Shown here in pieces: positions 35,200 to 47,997 of a stretch of 64,000 bases of DNA (its first letter is position 1; each line of letters starts with the position of its first letter). Source of the DNA: Cycas panzhihuaensis (Eukaryota; Cycadophyta); contig CM041465.1 in assembly GCA_023213395.1 (NCBI GenBank), positions 1,116,001 through 1,180,000 of the forward strand, in the 5' to 3' direction. A program made the position numbers and the translations under genes. The notes below the pieces were generated by a model. That model searched no databases. It had not been told where the DNA came from and saw only the letters and a program-made list of their open reading frames with translations.

Positions 35200-35741
35200 C
35201 ATTCCTAAATATGGTCATAAATATAGCTTATGACCATTCAAATCAAAGGTCTCTCGAACGATTTATTCCAATGATCTAGACGAAAGTTAATTCTGACATC
35301 TGTATCAAAAGTTATGACCATTTAAAGTTAGCCTGCCAATTTTTAGAGAAATCTTGGCCGACTTCTATTTGTGCAGTATTAAGAATAATATCATCTTTTC
35401 TGGCCGACTTCTATTGCTATCCGTTGGCTACCTATTTAAGGAGGATTTTGGCCTCATTTTATCATCGAAGAAGAAGTCTTGGACTGCAGTCTTTTTGGCC
35501 CTTTTGAGGAGATTTGTGGAGGGAACCTTGCCTCGAAGAGGGATTCTTTATCGTCAGTAATTTGTGGGATCTTTTGGTAACATTGTATCTATTACCTTAT
35601 ATTCATTTCATACCATTTTATATTTGTATTCAAGTGGATTTGTATTATTGCTCTCTTGATTGGATATTTTACAAGTGCATTTGGTGGATATTTTGTCTAT
35701 TTCTATAAAATATGTTAAAAGAATTCTATAAGGTTGCTATA
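35195..35741 (+). repeat. Element B, 3' LTR
   Basis: This 547-bp copy of the 5' LTR begins tgtagcattcc and ends gttgctata, where the last TACA has become TATA. Confidence 0.95.
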
Positions 35742-35746
35742 TAGTG

Positions 35747-36459
35747 GCAGTAGTACTAGTAGGACCTCTAGGCCTACTAGGGAATGCATGTGCCATGTTT
35801 GGGGGTGGCACATTTGCTTGGCTTGGAAAAGGTATGCTAACCCCAAGCTAGGGAAAAGACACACTGCAAATAGGTCCTGAAGAACTAAGACCATGACTAG
35901 GAATAGAGGGTACGATACTTGTCCCCAAAGTTGGTGTAGAAATAGAGTGGGACAAATACGCAAGAACAGAAGGATTACTCGCCATGGGAGGCGTAGGTGT
36001 GGATAAAAAAGGCACTCTACCACGCAAAGCTTCTTCAAACCACCTGGGATGTGCTTGAAGGTGAGTTGCTCGAAAGTACTCATTGATAGCTTCAATCACG
36101 TTAGCAGGAGGGGTATCTTCATAACCATAAGAGGTGGATGGAACCTCGAATGACAGAGACCCCTCAGGGTGCTCCTCATAACAATCATCAATTAGATGGT
36201 GAATCTCATGAAGAGTCAAACCTTCTATTGCATGAGTAGAAGGATCGATGTCAGAGGGGTGAGGTTGGCCACCCAGGTAATAAATGGGATCGTCACCCTC
36301 CTGGGTGGATCCCAGAATAGACGCGGGAAACTCTTGAGTTCCTAAGACCAAGGTGTGGTATGCCCAGTTGGAATGATAGCCTTCCATTATCGAATCAGAA
36401 TCCAACAACGGAAGAGAGTGATACAAAGGGTCTTCTAGTAACAGTGGTAAACCTCGCAA
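35747..36459 (-). pseudogene. gag of element A, N-terminal part
   Basis: From an ATG at 36459 the frame reads MRGLPLLLEDPLYHSLPLL and includes SILGSTQEGDDPIYYLGG. It aligns along its whole length with the N-terminal gag frame of element C (57607-56990). It carries a stop near 35848 and is then cut by element B. I do not recognise a domain in this part. Confidence 0.7.
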
Positions 36460-36627
36460 ACGATGCGAGAAATGTCACATGCAATGCCTTTACAAAAGTT
36501 GTTAGAAGAGATCAAAGGGTATGAAGCATGCGTTGGGGGCTACCCAATAGAAAAGAAAGTCAAGAAGATCACCTAAAAGCAACAACACCAACAGGAAGAG
36601 AGACGAGACTAGCTCCCTTACTGGCAA

Positions 36628-36647
36628 GTCCCTAGTATGGTCGCCAG
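36628..36647 (-). promoter_or_regulatory. Element A primer binding site region
   Basis: Next to the 5' LTR the minus strand reads ctggcgaccatactagggac. Element C has ctagcaaccatactgggg at the same place. The TGG start fits a tRNA 3' CCA end, but I could not assign the tRNA. Confidence 0.6.
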
Positions 36648-39279
36648 TGAGACGCGTCTACGGGTGGTCTCCTACGTTTAGTAAGATGTGGCTAACTAAG
36701 ATGTAGTTGGGCTATGAGTAGGATCTAACGGCAAGAAAAACATCACACAGAGCGTCCATGCATCAGAGCACAGATTCAGGACCTGCAAATGGCTCCTAAT
36801 TGCCTTTGGGCAATCTTTAGAGAAGGATGCAAGGCGAGGCCTTGGGTTGTCCCAAAATAAGAGGCCCTCTTACCCCTTAGATGGCTAGGAAGAGGAAGAG
36901 GGACCCTAAAGAGTCACACCTTCTTAAGAGAGGGAGAAGGTAACGTATAATAAAATGTATGTAGTACGGTGTCCTATGTGTGGGCTAGGTGGGGAGGTGA
37001 GGAACGGATGACTCACACCCAAAAAAACCTACCTATATGTGATATAAATAACTATAAATAAAAGAGATGCACAAATGCAAGGATGAATTCTTCTTTTCTT
37101 TTTTGTTTCCTACGTGTTTTAGCATGCAAACATATGTGTAAAAGAAAAACACTACAAGAAAGGACAACAAAAAGAAAAAGAATACCTGGAAATGTAGTGC
37201 GGTTGGAGTGTTGTGACCTTCAATTCTTTGTGCATTCTCCTGCTTAAACTTATCACGCAAGTGAGAGACTAGCCAACGACGGTTGCCGTGAGTGGTCAAG
37301 GGGTTACTTTACCTTCCCCAAACATGCAAAAAATAAAGTAACACAAAGAACGGAAAAAAAAAATAAAGAAATATAACTATCAAGAGGCTAACCTATCAAG
37401 AAGCTCGTCTCATGCGTATTTCCATTACTGCAAAGCCTGCTAATTACAACACGAGAGTTTCTCCCTCCCTTAAGAGGGGATTCCAAATATACCTAATATA
37501 TGTCTATGTAAATACAAAAAACTGATAGAAAATCAAGTTAAAGAAATGTTGCACACTACTCCAATACTCTAAGCAAAACTCAAGCAAGCAACAGCACCAA
37601 ATGGTATCCAAAATGAAGGAGTTAGCCTCAGAATGGCCAACTGACCCATAGGTATCTCCATATAGCCTCGAGGGAGGGAAAAACAAAGTATACTGGCATT
37701 ATGGGATAGTAAACAAGAGAGGAAATAGACTAGCAAAATGATGTGCAAGCAAACCCAAGAGATGAAGTGCTATGGACAGCAAATCATCAAGTTAGGATGA
37801 GCTAAGGGTTACAGACCAACCGGGAAGGGTTTTTAGACTTATGTGGTGCCCAAAACTAGTAAGTGTAGGTCTGAAACTAGCATGGCAAGGGGCTACCAAT
37901 GTTGTTTCAGATCTAGAAACAGGCTCTCAAAATCCCTGGCCCAGCTCCAAGGGAGGCATGAGGTTAAAGAGGAAGGAAGGGAAGGGTTTGGACCCTTAGG
38001 GAGAAGGCTAATAAGGGGATTGATCTCGCCTTTCTCCCTTCACCCATCCTTGTGTAACCCTCTTGCACAGCCACCTTGAAGTGAACTTGTAGGAAATTAG
38101 AGAGGGAGCACTACAAAATAGGGAGCAATGGGCAAGCTCCTATAGGGTGCAAAGCCAAGAGCAAAAAAAATAACTGAGAATTATTCATAAAAGGGAGGAG
38201 AGAAAACATGAATCTTAGAGAAACATTGGAGAGGTACCTTATAGCAGGAAGTATGAGCTTGTTCCTGCTAGAAATTAAGAAGAGAAGCCTGTGTTTGGCA
38301 GGCTTTTCAGGCCTGGGTTGAAGAGGAGGCAAACTTAGGAGCACAACTGAGATCTTGGAACTTTGGAGCTTGCTTTGAAGAGTTGTTGTGAGTATTCCTT
38401 TCTCCACGATGTAGACCTGCAAAGAGAGGGCATGAGCTACTAGAGCAAGGCTTGAGATGCAACTCGTATCCTTGTGGAAGGAGCACTAGAGCCAAAGAGC
38501 AGATCTTCTGACAGTCCTGGAGAAAGAGCTAGAGTAGTGCCAAAAAATGAATGGAGAAGAGACCCAAATGACTTACCTTTTGGGTTTTATATTCCCCCTA
38601 ACCCTAAACGAGCATTTAGAGTTATGGGGGGATGAGTAGGCATGGACACCATATGGCAGTTCCATGAAAAGAGTGGGAACTACTGCGACTATTCAAAAAA
38701 AATAATTTTGAATAGTTGCACCACAACAAACTTCACAGTACTGCGGTAAATATCGTGGTACCGCTAAGTTTACAGCGGTGTGGGCCTATAAGCTAAAATT
38801 AGGGCAGAAATAGGGCCTAAAGCCAAACAGAGGGTATGCTAAGGCTGGGTAGGCTAGAAATTCCTGTCAAGGTGGTTGATAGGTGGCCAGAAGAGACAAA
38901 CAGGTCTCAATGGGGGTCCTATCGCACTTGGAAAGGGAATCGAAGTAGAGACAGGACTGTTGTCATGGACGAGACGTGACCAACTATGGTGCTCAAGGAG
39001 CTGTGGAGATGTTGTGGGTGATTAAGTGCCATATGGGGTGCATGACTCACTGAGGAGTACCCCCATGGTGGGTCATCATAGGCTGAATGGTGTGTGGCAG
39101 ATACAAGCAACGTGATCAGGCAAGAAAGTAGTGCGATCACACAAATGATAGGCAAGCATACGTCAAGCAATTCACTAAGCAAACTCGACCAAGCGAAAGT
39201 GAGAATGGGAGTGAGAAACATATACTTGAGCTTACTTAAGTTGACTCATCCTAAATCCATTCCTAGTATCCAGGAAATA
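36648..39279 (-). repeat. Element A, 5' LTR
   Basis: This 2632-bp repeat pairs with 16853-19485. A minus-strand ATATAAAA lies at about 38585-38594. The palindromic module lies at about 38700-38785, upstream of that TATA box in the direction of transcription. The terminal TG of the minus strand has become TA (ggaaata on +). Confidence 0.92.
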
Positions 39280-39282
39280 ATG

Positions 39283-39952
39283 TGTACAAAAGGTGGGGTT
39301 CATAAAATATCATTTGATTAGATTTCAAGCCTTGTTTTGTAGAAAATTGATCCCACAACCAGCAAAAAAATAGCAAATACATACTATCATTAAATCAATG
39401 AAAATGTAGTCAAATGACATCCAAATGATCTAAAAGTTTGAGGAAGGAAAGGTGACATGCGTTCCTATATGTGTAGCAAATTTGAGTTGAATTAGAGTTC
39501 ATTAAGCCTAGGTACAAGCTACAATTTTTAAGAATTGTGTGAAGGCCACTTGGACAACATGCATTCTATTTGTTAATGGTTATACTTGTATGATTGCCAC
39601 TTGTTAAACATGTAATTTGTATTTCTTTCTATAAATTGAGCCCTCTTGAGCTCATTTATGTGTTTGGAGACTTGGTTCTTGAAGGCGAAAGGCACTTGAC
39701 TTGGGAATCATCCTTAGAGAAGCATTTTGAAGGGTTGGAGTCCCCCTTATGGTATAATTGTATCATCTATTCCTTGTAATTTGACCATTCTTTCGCTACT
39801 TGTTTTCTCCACCATTAAATAGAGATTTTTATAGTTTAATAAAAGTATTACTCTTCATACTTACTTTTGGAGCAATGTCAAGTATAAATGATTTGGTGTA
39901 GAATTTTCTTTTGTGGGCTCATTCTTGTTTTGATGTTATTGGGATTTCTACA
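39283..39952 (+). mobile_element. Possible solo LTR or LTR remnant
   Basis: The block begins tgtacaaaag and ends tttctaca, so its ends are TGTA and TACA. It has ctataaattgag at about 39630, a plausible TATA box, and aataaa at about 39838, a plausible polyadenylation signal. This is the layout of U3, R and U5. No matching target duplication was seen, and element A inserted exactly at its left edge, so the call is tentative. Confidence 0.4.
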
Positions 39953-40009
39953 CTATCTCCCAGGATCTCAAGGAGAAAGGTTGATAATTAACTTCTTCAC
40001 TAATTAAGC

Positions 40010-40960
40010 TCTACTTTGGGATCAACCACCTCCCTAGGCACATGTGTGGATGCCTTCGATTGCGAGTGGTCATTTCCTGAGCGACTTATTTTTGGCATCA
40101 ATCTGGACAAAAGATACATCCCGCATCGAGAAACCTCCTAACCTAGGCCGGCGGTGCAGGCCTCTTCCCTAGGCACATGTAGAGACGCCTACGGTTGCTG
40201 TCCCTGTTTCGTGAGATGCCTACTTTTGGACCCCATCTAGAGAAAAGACATGTATCATATTGGTAAACCTCCCAGCCTAGATTGTTGGGCTAGGCATCTT
40301 CCCCGTGCACATGTATAGAGATGCATTTGGTTGTCATTCTCGGTCTTCTCAGCAGCTCATTTCTGGACCCAGCCTCTGAGACTGTTTTCCCTGGGTGACA
40401 ATTTGCTTTGAAGTGGGCCTACTATTTTGCTTGTGGAGGTGGGTTGAGTAGGTTATATCACAAGCGAGGAATAGTTCCTCTGGTTGTGCATTTTCCCCAG
40501 GTTTGCACTAATTAGGCCTTTTTTTGTGTCGAGCAAAAGCTCACGTCCCCCTATCAACAACAATCTTAACTTAGGCCAGTGTTACGTGCCTTCACCCATG
40601 GCACATATGTATAAGTTTTGGGTTACAGGTCTCCATTTTTTGACTCACCCATTTCTTCAGTCGGTCCCATGTACTGAGGAAGAGCCTAGCTTCGTTAGGC
40701 TCATTACACCCACTACATGGTTGTTTCCAAGAGAAGCGATCCTTCTGGTCTCAACTCGTTTTCCCTAACTACGCACTAGATAGGATGTTTGCAGCCTTTA
40801 ACCAAAAGACATGTACCATACCAATGAGCTTCTTGACCTAGGTGGTCAAGGCAGTCTTTCACCCCCAGCACATATATTTGATGTTTTTCTCTGCCTCTGG
40901 CATGTATCTGGACGTTTTGGTTTGCTGGTCCCTCTCTTCTGAGTTGCCCATTCCCGGAGG
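40010..40960. repeat. Degenerate ~140-bp spacer repeats
   Basis: The word ctaggcacatgt and variants recurs near 40036, 40172 and 40313, and more loosely near 40595 and 40866. The units also carry aaaagacatgtaccat words. They resemble the repeats of the neighbouring arrays but are more diverged. No gene is seen. Confidence 0.6.
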
Positions 40961-41059
40961 CTGCTAATCACGCCAAGGAGTAGCGTAGGTCATTAGTCCC
41001 TTTACCTCGATTACCTGTTTTATTTCGAGGCAACCAGTTACTTTTGGCGCAGAGGTGTT

Positions 41060-41395
41060 GGCGAATAAAATGATCAATATGGCTAGAAACGGTCAAAACG
41101 GGTTCAAAAATAGTAAAAACGGCACACAAATGACCATAAACAATCAAAATCAGTTCAGAAATGGCTAAAGTAGCTATAAAACGACCATAAATGATTAAAA
41201 TTGGTTTGGAAATGGCTAAAATAGCTATAAAATGACCATAAACGATCAAAATCGGTTAAAACAGCTGTAAAATGACCATAAACGATCAAAATCAGTTTAG
41301 AAATAGCTAAAACGGCTCTAAAATGACCAAGAACGATCAAAATCGGTATAGAACAGCTAAAATAGATTTGAAATGGCCAAAAACAGTCAAAATGT
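41060..41395. repeat. ~50-60-bp minisatellite
   Basis: The unit aaaatgaccataaacgatca followed by aaatcggtt and gctaaaacggct recurs about six times. Copies differ by single bases and short indels. The array abuts the 355-bp array on its right. Confidence 0.8.
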
Positions 41396-43688
41396 GTGAG
41401 ATGGTCATGTCCCTCAGGGGGTGAGATGCTTTGAGCGCATCTCGCTCTTCCTAAGTGAGGCACTGGATGAGTCGTTTACCACCTGTGACCCAAAGACACA
41501 TGCCGTATCATTCCCCCTCCCAACCCAGGTTCTGGCGGTGCTCTTTCACCCCCTGTCACATGTGTGGGATGTTTTTCTCTGTGATGGTTATTTGTCTTAT
41601 TCCCTCCCACCTGTTCTGATGGAGGTCCCAATCTCGTTTTTCATCCTCACCCCTTCCATGTTTGTCCCCCCGTCTCATGTATTTCCCTCTTGTTTGGGCG
41701 GTCCAGCTTCTCCTATTGTTGCTAATCAATCTTGTCTATGGCCTTATGTTGAGATGGTCATGTCCCTCTGGGTGTGAGATGCTTTACATGCATCCTGCTC
41801 TTCCTAAGTGGGCATCGGGCAGGCTGTTTACCACCTCTAGCCCAAAGACACGTCCCGTATCATTCACCCTCCCAACCTAGGTTCTGATGCTGCTCTTTCA
41901 CCTCCCGTCACATGTGTGGGATGTTTTTCTCTCTGATGCTCGTTTGTCTTGTTCCCTCCCACCTGTTCCACTGGAGGTCTCAATCTCATTTTTTGTCCTC
42001 ACCCCCTCCATGTTTGTCCCCCCATCTCATGCATTTCTCTCTTGTTTGGGCAATTTGGCTTCTCCCATTATTGTTGATCAATCTTGTCTATATGGCCCTG
42101 CGTTGAAATGGTCATGTCCCTTTAGGGGCAATATGCTTTGCATGCATCCCGCTCTTCCTAAGTGGTCACCTGATGGGCCATTTACCACCTCTGGCCCAAA
42201 GACACGTCCCATATCATTCCCCCTCCTAACCTAGGTTATGGCGCTGCTCTTTCACCCCTCGTCACATGTGTGCGACGTTTTTCTCTTCGATGGTCATTTG
42301 TCTTGTTCCCTCCCACATGTTCCAATGGAGGTCCCAATCTCATTTTTCGTCCTCACCCTTTCCGTGTTTGTCCCCCCATCTCATGCATTTCCCTCTTGTT
42401 TAGGCAGTCTGGCTTCTCCCATTGTTGTCGATCAATCTCATCTATGGCCCTGCATTGAGATGGTCGTGTCCCTCCATGGGTGAGATGCTTTGCGCGCATC
42501 CTGCTCTTCCTAAGTGGGCACTGGATGGGTCGTTTACCACCTCTAATCGAAAGACACATCCCGTATCATTCCCCCTCTCAACCCAGGTTGTAGCGGCGTT
42601 CTTTCACCCCTAGCACATATTTAGGACGCATTTCCCCCCGATGCCTGTTTGTCTTGTTCCTTAGCACCCTTTTCGATAGAAGTCCCAATCGTCTTGTTTG
42701 TCTTCACCCCTTCCATATTTGTTTCCCCCTCATGTGTTTCCCTCTTATTTGGGCTATTGGTTTTTCCCATTGTTACTGGTCAATTCTCCCCTTTGATGTT
42801 TCGTTGTTTGTTTTCTTTCTTTCGGTTGGGGGTGTGTGGCAGCCTCCCTTTCAGTGGTGTCCCTCTTGGGGTGGGGTAGATGCTTTGTTAGCATCTTGCA
42901 TTTCTCAAGTAGGCACAGGATGGGTCGTTTACCATCTCTGACCCAAAGACACATCCCATATCATTTAGCCTCACAACCCATGGTGTCACGGTGCTCTTTC
43001 ACCCTCGGCACATATTTGCAATGCTTTTCTCCCTGATGTTCATTTGTCTTCTTCCCTCACACCCTTTTCGATGAAAGTCCCTATTGTCTTGTTCACCTTC
43101 ACCCGCTTCCGTGTTTATCTACCCCTCATGCGTTTTCCCCTTGTTTGGGCCGTCTGTCAATTTTTTCCATTGCTGTCAGTCAATTCTCCCCTTCAATGTT
43201 TCGATTGTCTGTTTGTTTTTTTTCTTTCAGTTGGGGGCATGTGGCGGCCTCCCTTTCGGTCGGGCATGAGATGGATGTGTCCCTCTTAGGGGGGGGGATG
43301 CTTTGTTAGCATTTCGCTTTTCTGAAGTGGGCATAGGATGGGTCGTTTACCACCTCTGACCCGAAGACATGTCTCCTATTATTTAGCCTCTCAGCCCATG
43401 GTGTCACGGCGCTCTTTCACCCTCAGCACATATTTGGGTCACTTTTCTCCCCGATGTCCATTTGTCTTCTTCCCTCCCACCCTTTTCAATGGAAGTCCCA
43501 AGCATCTTGTTCATCTTCATCTGCTTCCATGTTTGTCTATCACTCATGTGTTTCCCTCTTGTTTAGGCTGTTGATTTCTTCCATTGCTATTGGTAAATTC
43601 TCCCCTTCGATGTTTCAATGGTCCCTTTGTTTTTCTTCTTTTGGTTGGGGGTGTGTTGCGGCCTTCCTTTCGGACAGGCATGAGATGG
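41395..43688. repeat. Tandem array of ~355- to ~414-bp units
   Basis: Unit starts (gagatggtcatgtccctc and variants) lie near 41398, 41755, 42108, 42462, 42857, 43268 and 43682. The first three spacings are about 354 bp and the later ones 400-414 bp, so two size classes are arranged in order. The array is interrupted at 43688 by element C and continues at 59273. Confidence 0.88.
43684..43688. repeat. Target site duplication of element C
   Basis: The 5-bp gatgg here and at 59273-59277 flanks element C. The uninterrupted paralogue at window positions 61-65 contains gatgg once. Confidence 0.9.
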
Positions 43689-46467
43689 TGGATGCGCATC
43701 TACGGGATAGCTACCTAACTAAGTAGGAATAATGAGGGTGGTCAATGGCACTATCAGGTGCAGATAAGAACCTACGAGCAAGGCAAATACCACACAGGGC
43801 ACCCTGTGTGCCAGAGCACAAGTTTGGGACCTGCTGATGGTACCCAGCTACCTAAAGGTGGTTCCCCACTTTAGTTAAGAAGAGAGGAGGTGGAGGAGTA
43901 ACCTAGGTAGATCTTGGAGAAGAGTCCTCCCACCCTTGGATGGCCGGAAGGGAAGGGAGAGAATCCCTTGAGCGTTTCCTTATAGCAGAGGGAAATGAGT
44001 AGGGGGTAAGTAGGTGAGTAACCTATGAATAAGATCTTCTCGGTTATCCAACTAGGTAGAAGAAAACCAAGGAAGGATGAAGGGAGCAGGAACGATCAAT
44101 TGATCAAGAGTTCTCCCCCCCCTCGAAAGAGCAATGAAGAGAAAATAAGGTGCTAAGACACACACAAGCAAACTAAACTAAAGATGGCAAGCCGAAAGGG
44201 CAAGAGTAAAGTTTGCAAGCCAGAGGGAAAGGTTAGAAGGGAAAACTTCCTAAAACCTTTTCCTATGATAGATATAATGTGTGAAATGTAACAAATAGAA
44301 TATAAACCAAAAGAGAGAGATAGTTTTCCTTTTCCCTTTAAATGATCTAATTACTACTGTGCAAAATCTTCTAAAGAAAAGAAAATGACATGAAGTGAGA
44401 GTACATACCTGGAATGGAGACTCAGTTGAAGCGGTGGACTTCCCACAAGGTGTCCAAGATCGCTCCACAAAGCAGAGCGAAAGAGAAGGGTCATGGTAGG
44501 ACAAAGCATGGGGCTTCCTTACCTTCCCCAGAAGTGACACTAGAGTGCCAAGAAAAGAAAAAAGGAAAAAGATGGCAGCAAATGCAATGCTAAAATAAAA
44601 TATAAGTAACAACACTTACCCGCAAGAGGGAAGAGGAGGAAAATCCCCTATGCCCTCCGTGTACCTGTAAGTAAGCACAAATATCCCTTTCCAAAGAAAG
44701 GAGGCTAACAACACAAAGTGGAGCCCCAATAACACATGTGTACATATATTAAAAAATAAGTCTCTATATCTATATCTTAGTATTAATGAACCACAAGGTT
44801 GCAGTAATAATCTATGGTAAACAAACTACTCAAATGAATAGTAAGTAGATAAGTAAGCCTCGAAGTAGCCCACCTCTCGCAAAGAGAAAACCTACCCTCC
44901 CTCAAGAAGCCACAAGGTAGCGAGGGTATAGCTGTAAAGCTGGTTGGAAAATGGGACAATAAAAGTACAAAGAAGCTCAAAGGGATCCCCAATAAACCAG
45001 AGAGCTATGGGAGCAAACTGGGTTGCTAAGAACAAGGTTGAGCTAGGGACAAGTAGCTGGGGCTTATGTGTTGCCCGGATGGAAGGTATAGGCCTACAAA
45101 CTAGCATTGCAATAGGTGCAAACACTTATTTTAGTAGCTGGAAATAGGCTTCTAACCCTTAGCCCTAGCTCAGGAGTAGCACGGGGACAAAGAGGAAGGT
45201 TTGGAGGGCGAGAGCCTCTGAGGGAGTGTGAGGGTGGTATGGAATCCACCCAACTCTATCCCAAACCTGATGCAACCCTCTTTGGCCACTATCCTGAGTG
45301 TGAAACATAGGAAATAAAGCCTAAACAGCAGGGAAAATAGTCCAAGACAAAGACGAGAAACAACCTCCAAAAGCAAGATAAGACAAGCTAGAAATAACCA
45401 TGCAAAACTGAGCATAAACTAGGCAAGGAAAGACCTTAGACTAATAAATACCTTTGGAGAATATGGGAGGCATTTGCCTCTATCAAAACCTACTAGAAAG
45501 AGATTGAGAAATCTGAAAAGAAGCTGTGGAGCAGCAGGTATAGAGTGCCTACTAAGATGGCTGAAGGAAAATCCTACACTTGAGACTACTTAATGATTGC
45601 CCGGGTAAAGAAGTCCTAGAAACTCTTCAAGGAAGCCCTCTCCAAGGTGTGCAAGGGGCTGGGAAGATGTCACAGCTGAACCAAAGGAGAGCTGGGCATT
45701 GGAGAGTGATTGCAGGTCTGAAAATCGCAGTGGAGCAATAGGAGGCAGCAAACAACAGGGCATTTTTTTCCTTGTAATCCTCTAAAATAAGGCAAAAAGA
45801 TCCCTAAAATGAATTAGGTAAGACTTAAATACCTAACCTTAACCCTAATCAAGCAATTAAGGCGTGGCTGGCTGTGAGTTAAGTTGTGAGACACATGGTA
45901 ATTCCATAATAAATACGAGAATTACCACAACAGATTTTTAAAACAAATCATGACAGTCACACCACGGTAAACTTCGTGGTACTGCAGTAAATTTTGTGAT
46001 ACCATGAAATCTGCCATGGTGCGGGACCAGAGTCCAAATCTGGCCTAAATAGCTAGCCTAGTCAGGCTAGTGACCCAGAGGCCTAAGAAGGGTAAGCCCA
46101 CCGCCTGAGGCGCATAAGCAGATAAATGAGCCACAGGAAGCAACAATGGGACTCAAAAGTGCGACATGTCAACCAAACAATGATGGATTATCACACGGGC
46201 AAGGATGACATGAGCCAAATAGGTCTTAAGGTGAGTAGGGCAGAATGCGAGAAGTGATGTGGCCACTGGGTTGTCACACTCACTGGGAATGTGCCCTTGC
46301 TATAGTCGTCATAGGCTAGATAGGTGTAGATGACAATAAGACCATCTACGAAATCATAACATGCAAGCAAATACTCATCACAAAAAGAAAACAACAATAA
46401 GGTGAGAAGCATACCTATACTTACCTGAATCAACCGCTCCGTATTTATTCCCAAAAGCTGGGAAACA
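43689..46467 (-). repeat. Element C, 3' LTR (full length)
   Basis: This 2779-bp LTR is the longer of the pair. A minus-strand tatttaag near 45830 is a candidate TATA box, and the palindromic module lies at about 45950-46025, upstream of it. Positions about 44025-45350 have no counterpart in the other LTR. Confidence 0.92.
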
Positions 46468-46482
46468 CTGCCCCCTTAACAG
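46468..46482 (-). promoter_or_regulatory. Element C polypurine tract region
   Basis: The minus strand reads gttaagggggcag directly inside the 3' LTR. Confidence 0.65.
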
Positions 46483-46869
46483 CGGAGCCTCACTGCTCAG
46501 AAGCATGGTACAATGGTGAATGCTGGCAACACAACTGTCAATAGCACATGTGTATGTAGATATATAAATCAAGATCATAATAGTAGCTAAGGGTGCCAAT
46601 GAGTGTCGTGGTGGAATGCGTGGATATGAAGGTAGGGGTGGATACAGCATAGGGGCTGCCTATGTGCCACCTGAGAATCGATTGGAAAATACGAAGGGTG
46701 ATGGGGCTACCCCCACCACAAAAGATGTAAAGAGGTGTGCATAATCAAGTAGAAGAGATGAGCAAACAGAACTGTTAGTCACCATAGTTTAACCTCATCA
46801 GTGGCTAAGTTTCAGAGGTATGAATGGATCATAAGGTGAAGCGTATGACCTGGGCCTTGGGTGACCAAG

Positions 46870-47306
46870 TGACCGGACAAGCCTCAGGGATGGTCAGCAA
46901 GAAGAGGAAGGTGGCGCTCAAGAATAAGGCAAACGAGGCTATCTGCCTCAGCATTGAGGGCCCAAGGAATGTGTTAAATGTTGACAGACTAGAAGCAAGC
47001 CAGGAGAGACCTAGCAGTCAAAGCAAAGGTTCTCAAGTAAGGGCATCGCACCTAGTAAACCTAGGTGAGATGGGACACCACAACCTAAGAGTCGTAAAGC
47101 AAAATAATAGGTCTATGATGGAAATGGAGAGCATCAGTGAGAGCTTCACTAATAGCTATGTACTCAGCTTCATTATTAGTAGCCTCTAGGAGGAAGACCC
47201 CAGAGCACAGGAAATCATATCCAAAGGGGCTGCGAAGAATCCACGCAGCGACAGAAGGTCCAGGGTTACCGCGACTTCCGTTGTCAGTAAAAATGTAAAG
47301 GGACAT
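46870..47306 (-). pseudogene. Archaeal-type RNase H (aRNH) of element C
   Basis: The frame starts MSLYIFTDNGSRGNPGPSVA and continues to TNNEAEYIAISEALTDAL and ILLYDS. After nonsense codons it ends with LNAEADSLV. The four acidic positions are present. It matches the aRNH of element A and sits in the same place, between the antisense gene and the 3' LTR. Stops occur at codons that are Gln elsewhere in the family. It should act in hybrid-RNA removal during reverse transcription. Its ATG faces away from the antisense TATA box, about 520 bp distant. Confidence 0.86.
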
Positions 47307-47828
47307 GGGTGAAACAAAGTTCTGATAGTAATAAAAAATAATGGATCAAAACAGAGACTTGAAAGGTAAGCAATAGGTGGCCGTGAAGGATAGGAGGACC
47401 TAGCAATGAGGCTACCCAAGGACAAGACCAAGCCATCTGACCACTGCCTAAGAGTGGGCGGAAAAAGCCACCCTAGAGTACCAAAGGTCACTTTGGGAAG
47501 TAAAACATGCCTCTGGATGGGGGGAGCATTCCATCCAGAGACCCGAGGAGCAGAAAAGAGCTGTAGAAACGAGTCCAGGATGGCAAAACGAGCCAAACGA
47601 GTATAAACTCAGGCATGCACAGGAGTGGCACATAAAACGAGATGGAAAGGTCCTGTAAAAAAGTGCAATGATGAGGTGCCATAAATGCACTCATGAGAAA
47701 GAGCAAACAGGATGCTACAGGAGTGTAATGGGAGGTAGGGCCAGAAGACAAAGGTGATCAAGGAAATAGGATGGCCGAAACGGCTGTCACAAGAGCAAAA
47801 ATAGAGATAGTGCCCATCGGGACCCCCG

Positions 47829-47839
47829 CCTATATAAGG
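47829..47839 (+). promoter_or_regulatory. TATA box of the antisense gene, element C
   Basis: The + strand reads cctatataagg, the same 11 bases as in element A. The exon 1 ATG is about 165 bp downstream, the same distance as in A. Confidence 0.72.
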
Positions 47840-47997
47840 AAATTCAACGAAAAATGGATTCATTTTCACCAGCTCTCGAGAGAAACCAGAGCCATTTCCT
47901 TACATAGTAGAGCACCACCCAACTTTGGAGGCACGTAGAGGGAGATCATACCATTAGATCAGAGCTTAGATACAGTCACTGACACCATTAGAGCGAG

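Larger units (their letters stand above)
30083..35746 (+). mobile_element. Element B: chromovirus-type Ty3/gypsy element nested in gag of A
   Basis: The LTRs (30088-30633 and 35195-35741) begin with TGTAGCATTCC and end GCTACA or GCTATA. They are flanked by tagta and tagtg, a 5-bp duplication with one mismatch. A tRNA-Met type primer site, gag, protease, RT, RNase H, integrase and a chromodomain follow on the + strand. The opposite orientation and the position inside gag of A show that B arrived after A. All coding blocks share one reading frame. Confidence 0.96.

Noticed and set aside
41060-43688. CRISPR-like regular repeats
   Set aside because: Units are directly adjacent without unique spacers, and the context is a plant genome with LTR retrotransposons.
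42238-43726. Several overlapping + strand frames of 60-95 codons
   Set aside because: They recur with the unit period, switch frame between units, and are pyrimidine-rich repeat translations.
44250-45415. Minus-strand frames up to 121 codons inside the element C LTR
   Set aside because: They lie in the LTR, have no counterpart in the element A LTR and show no domain.
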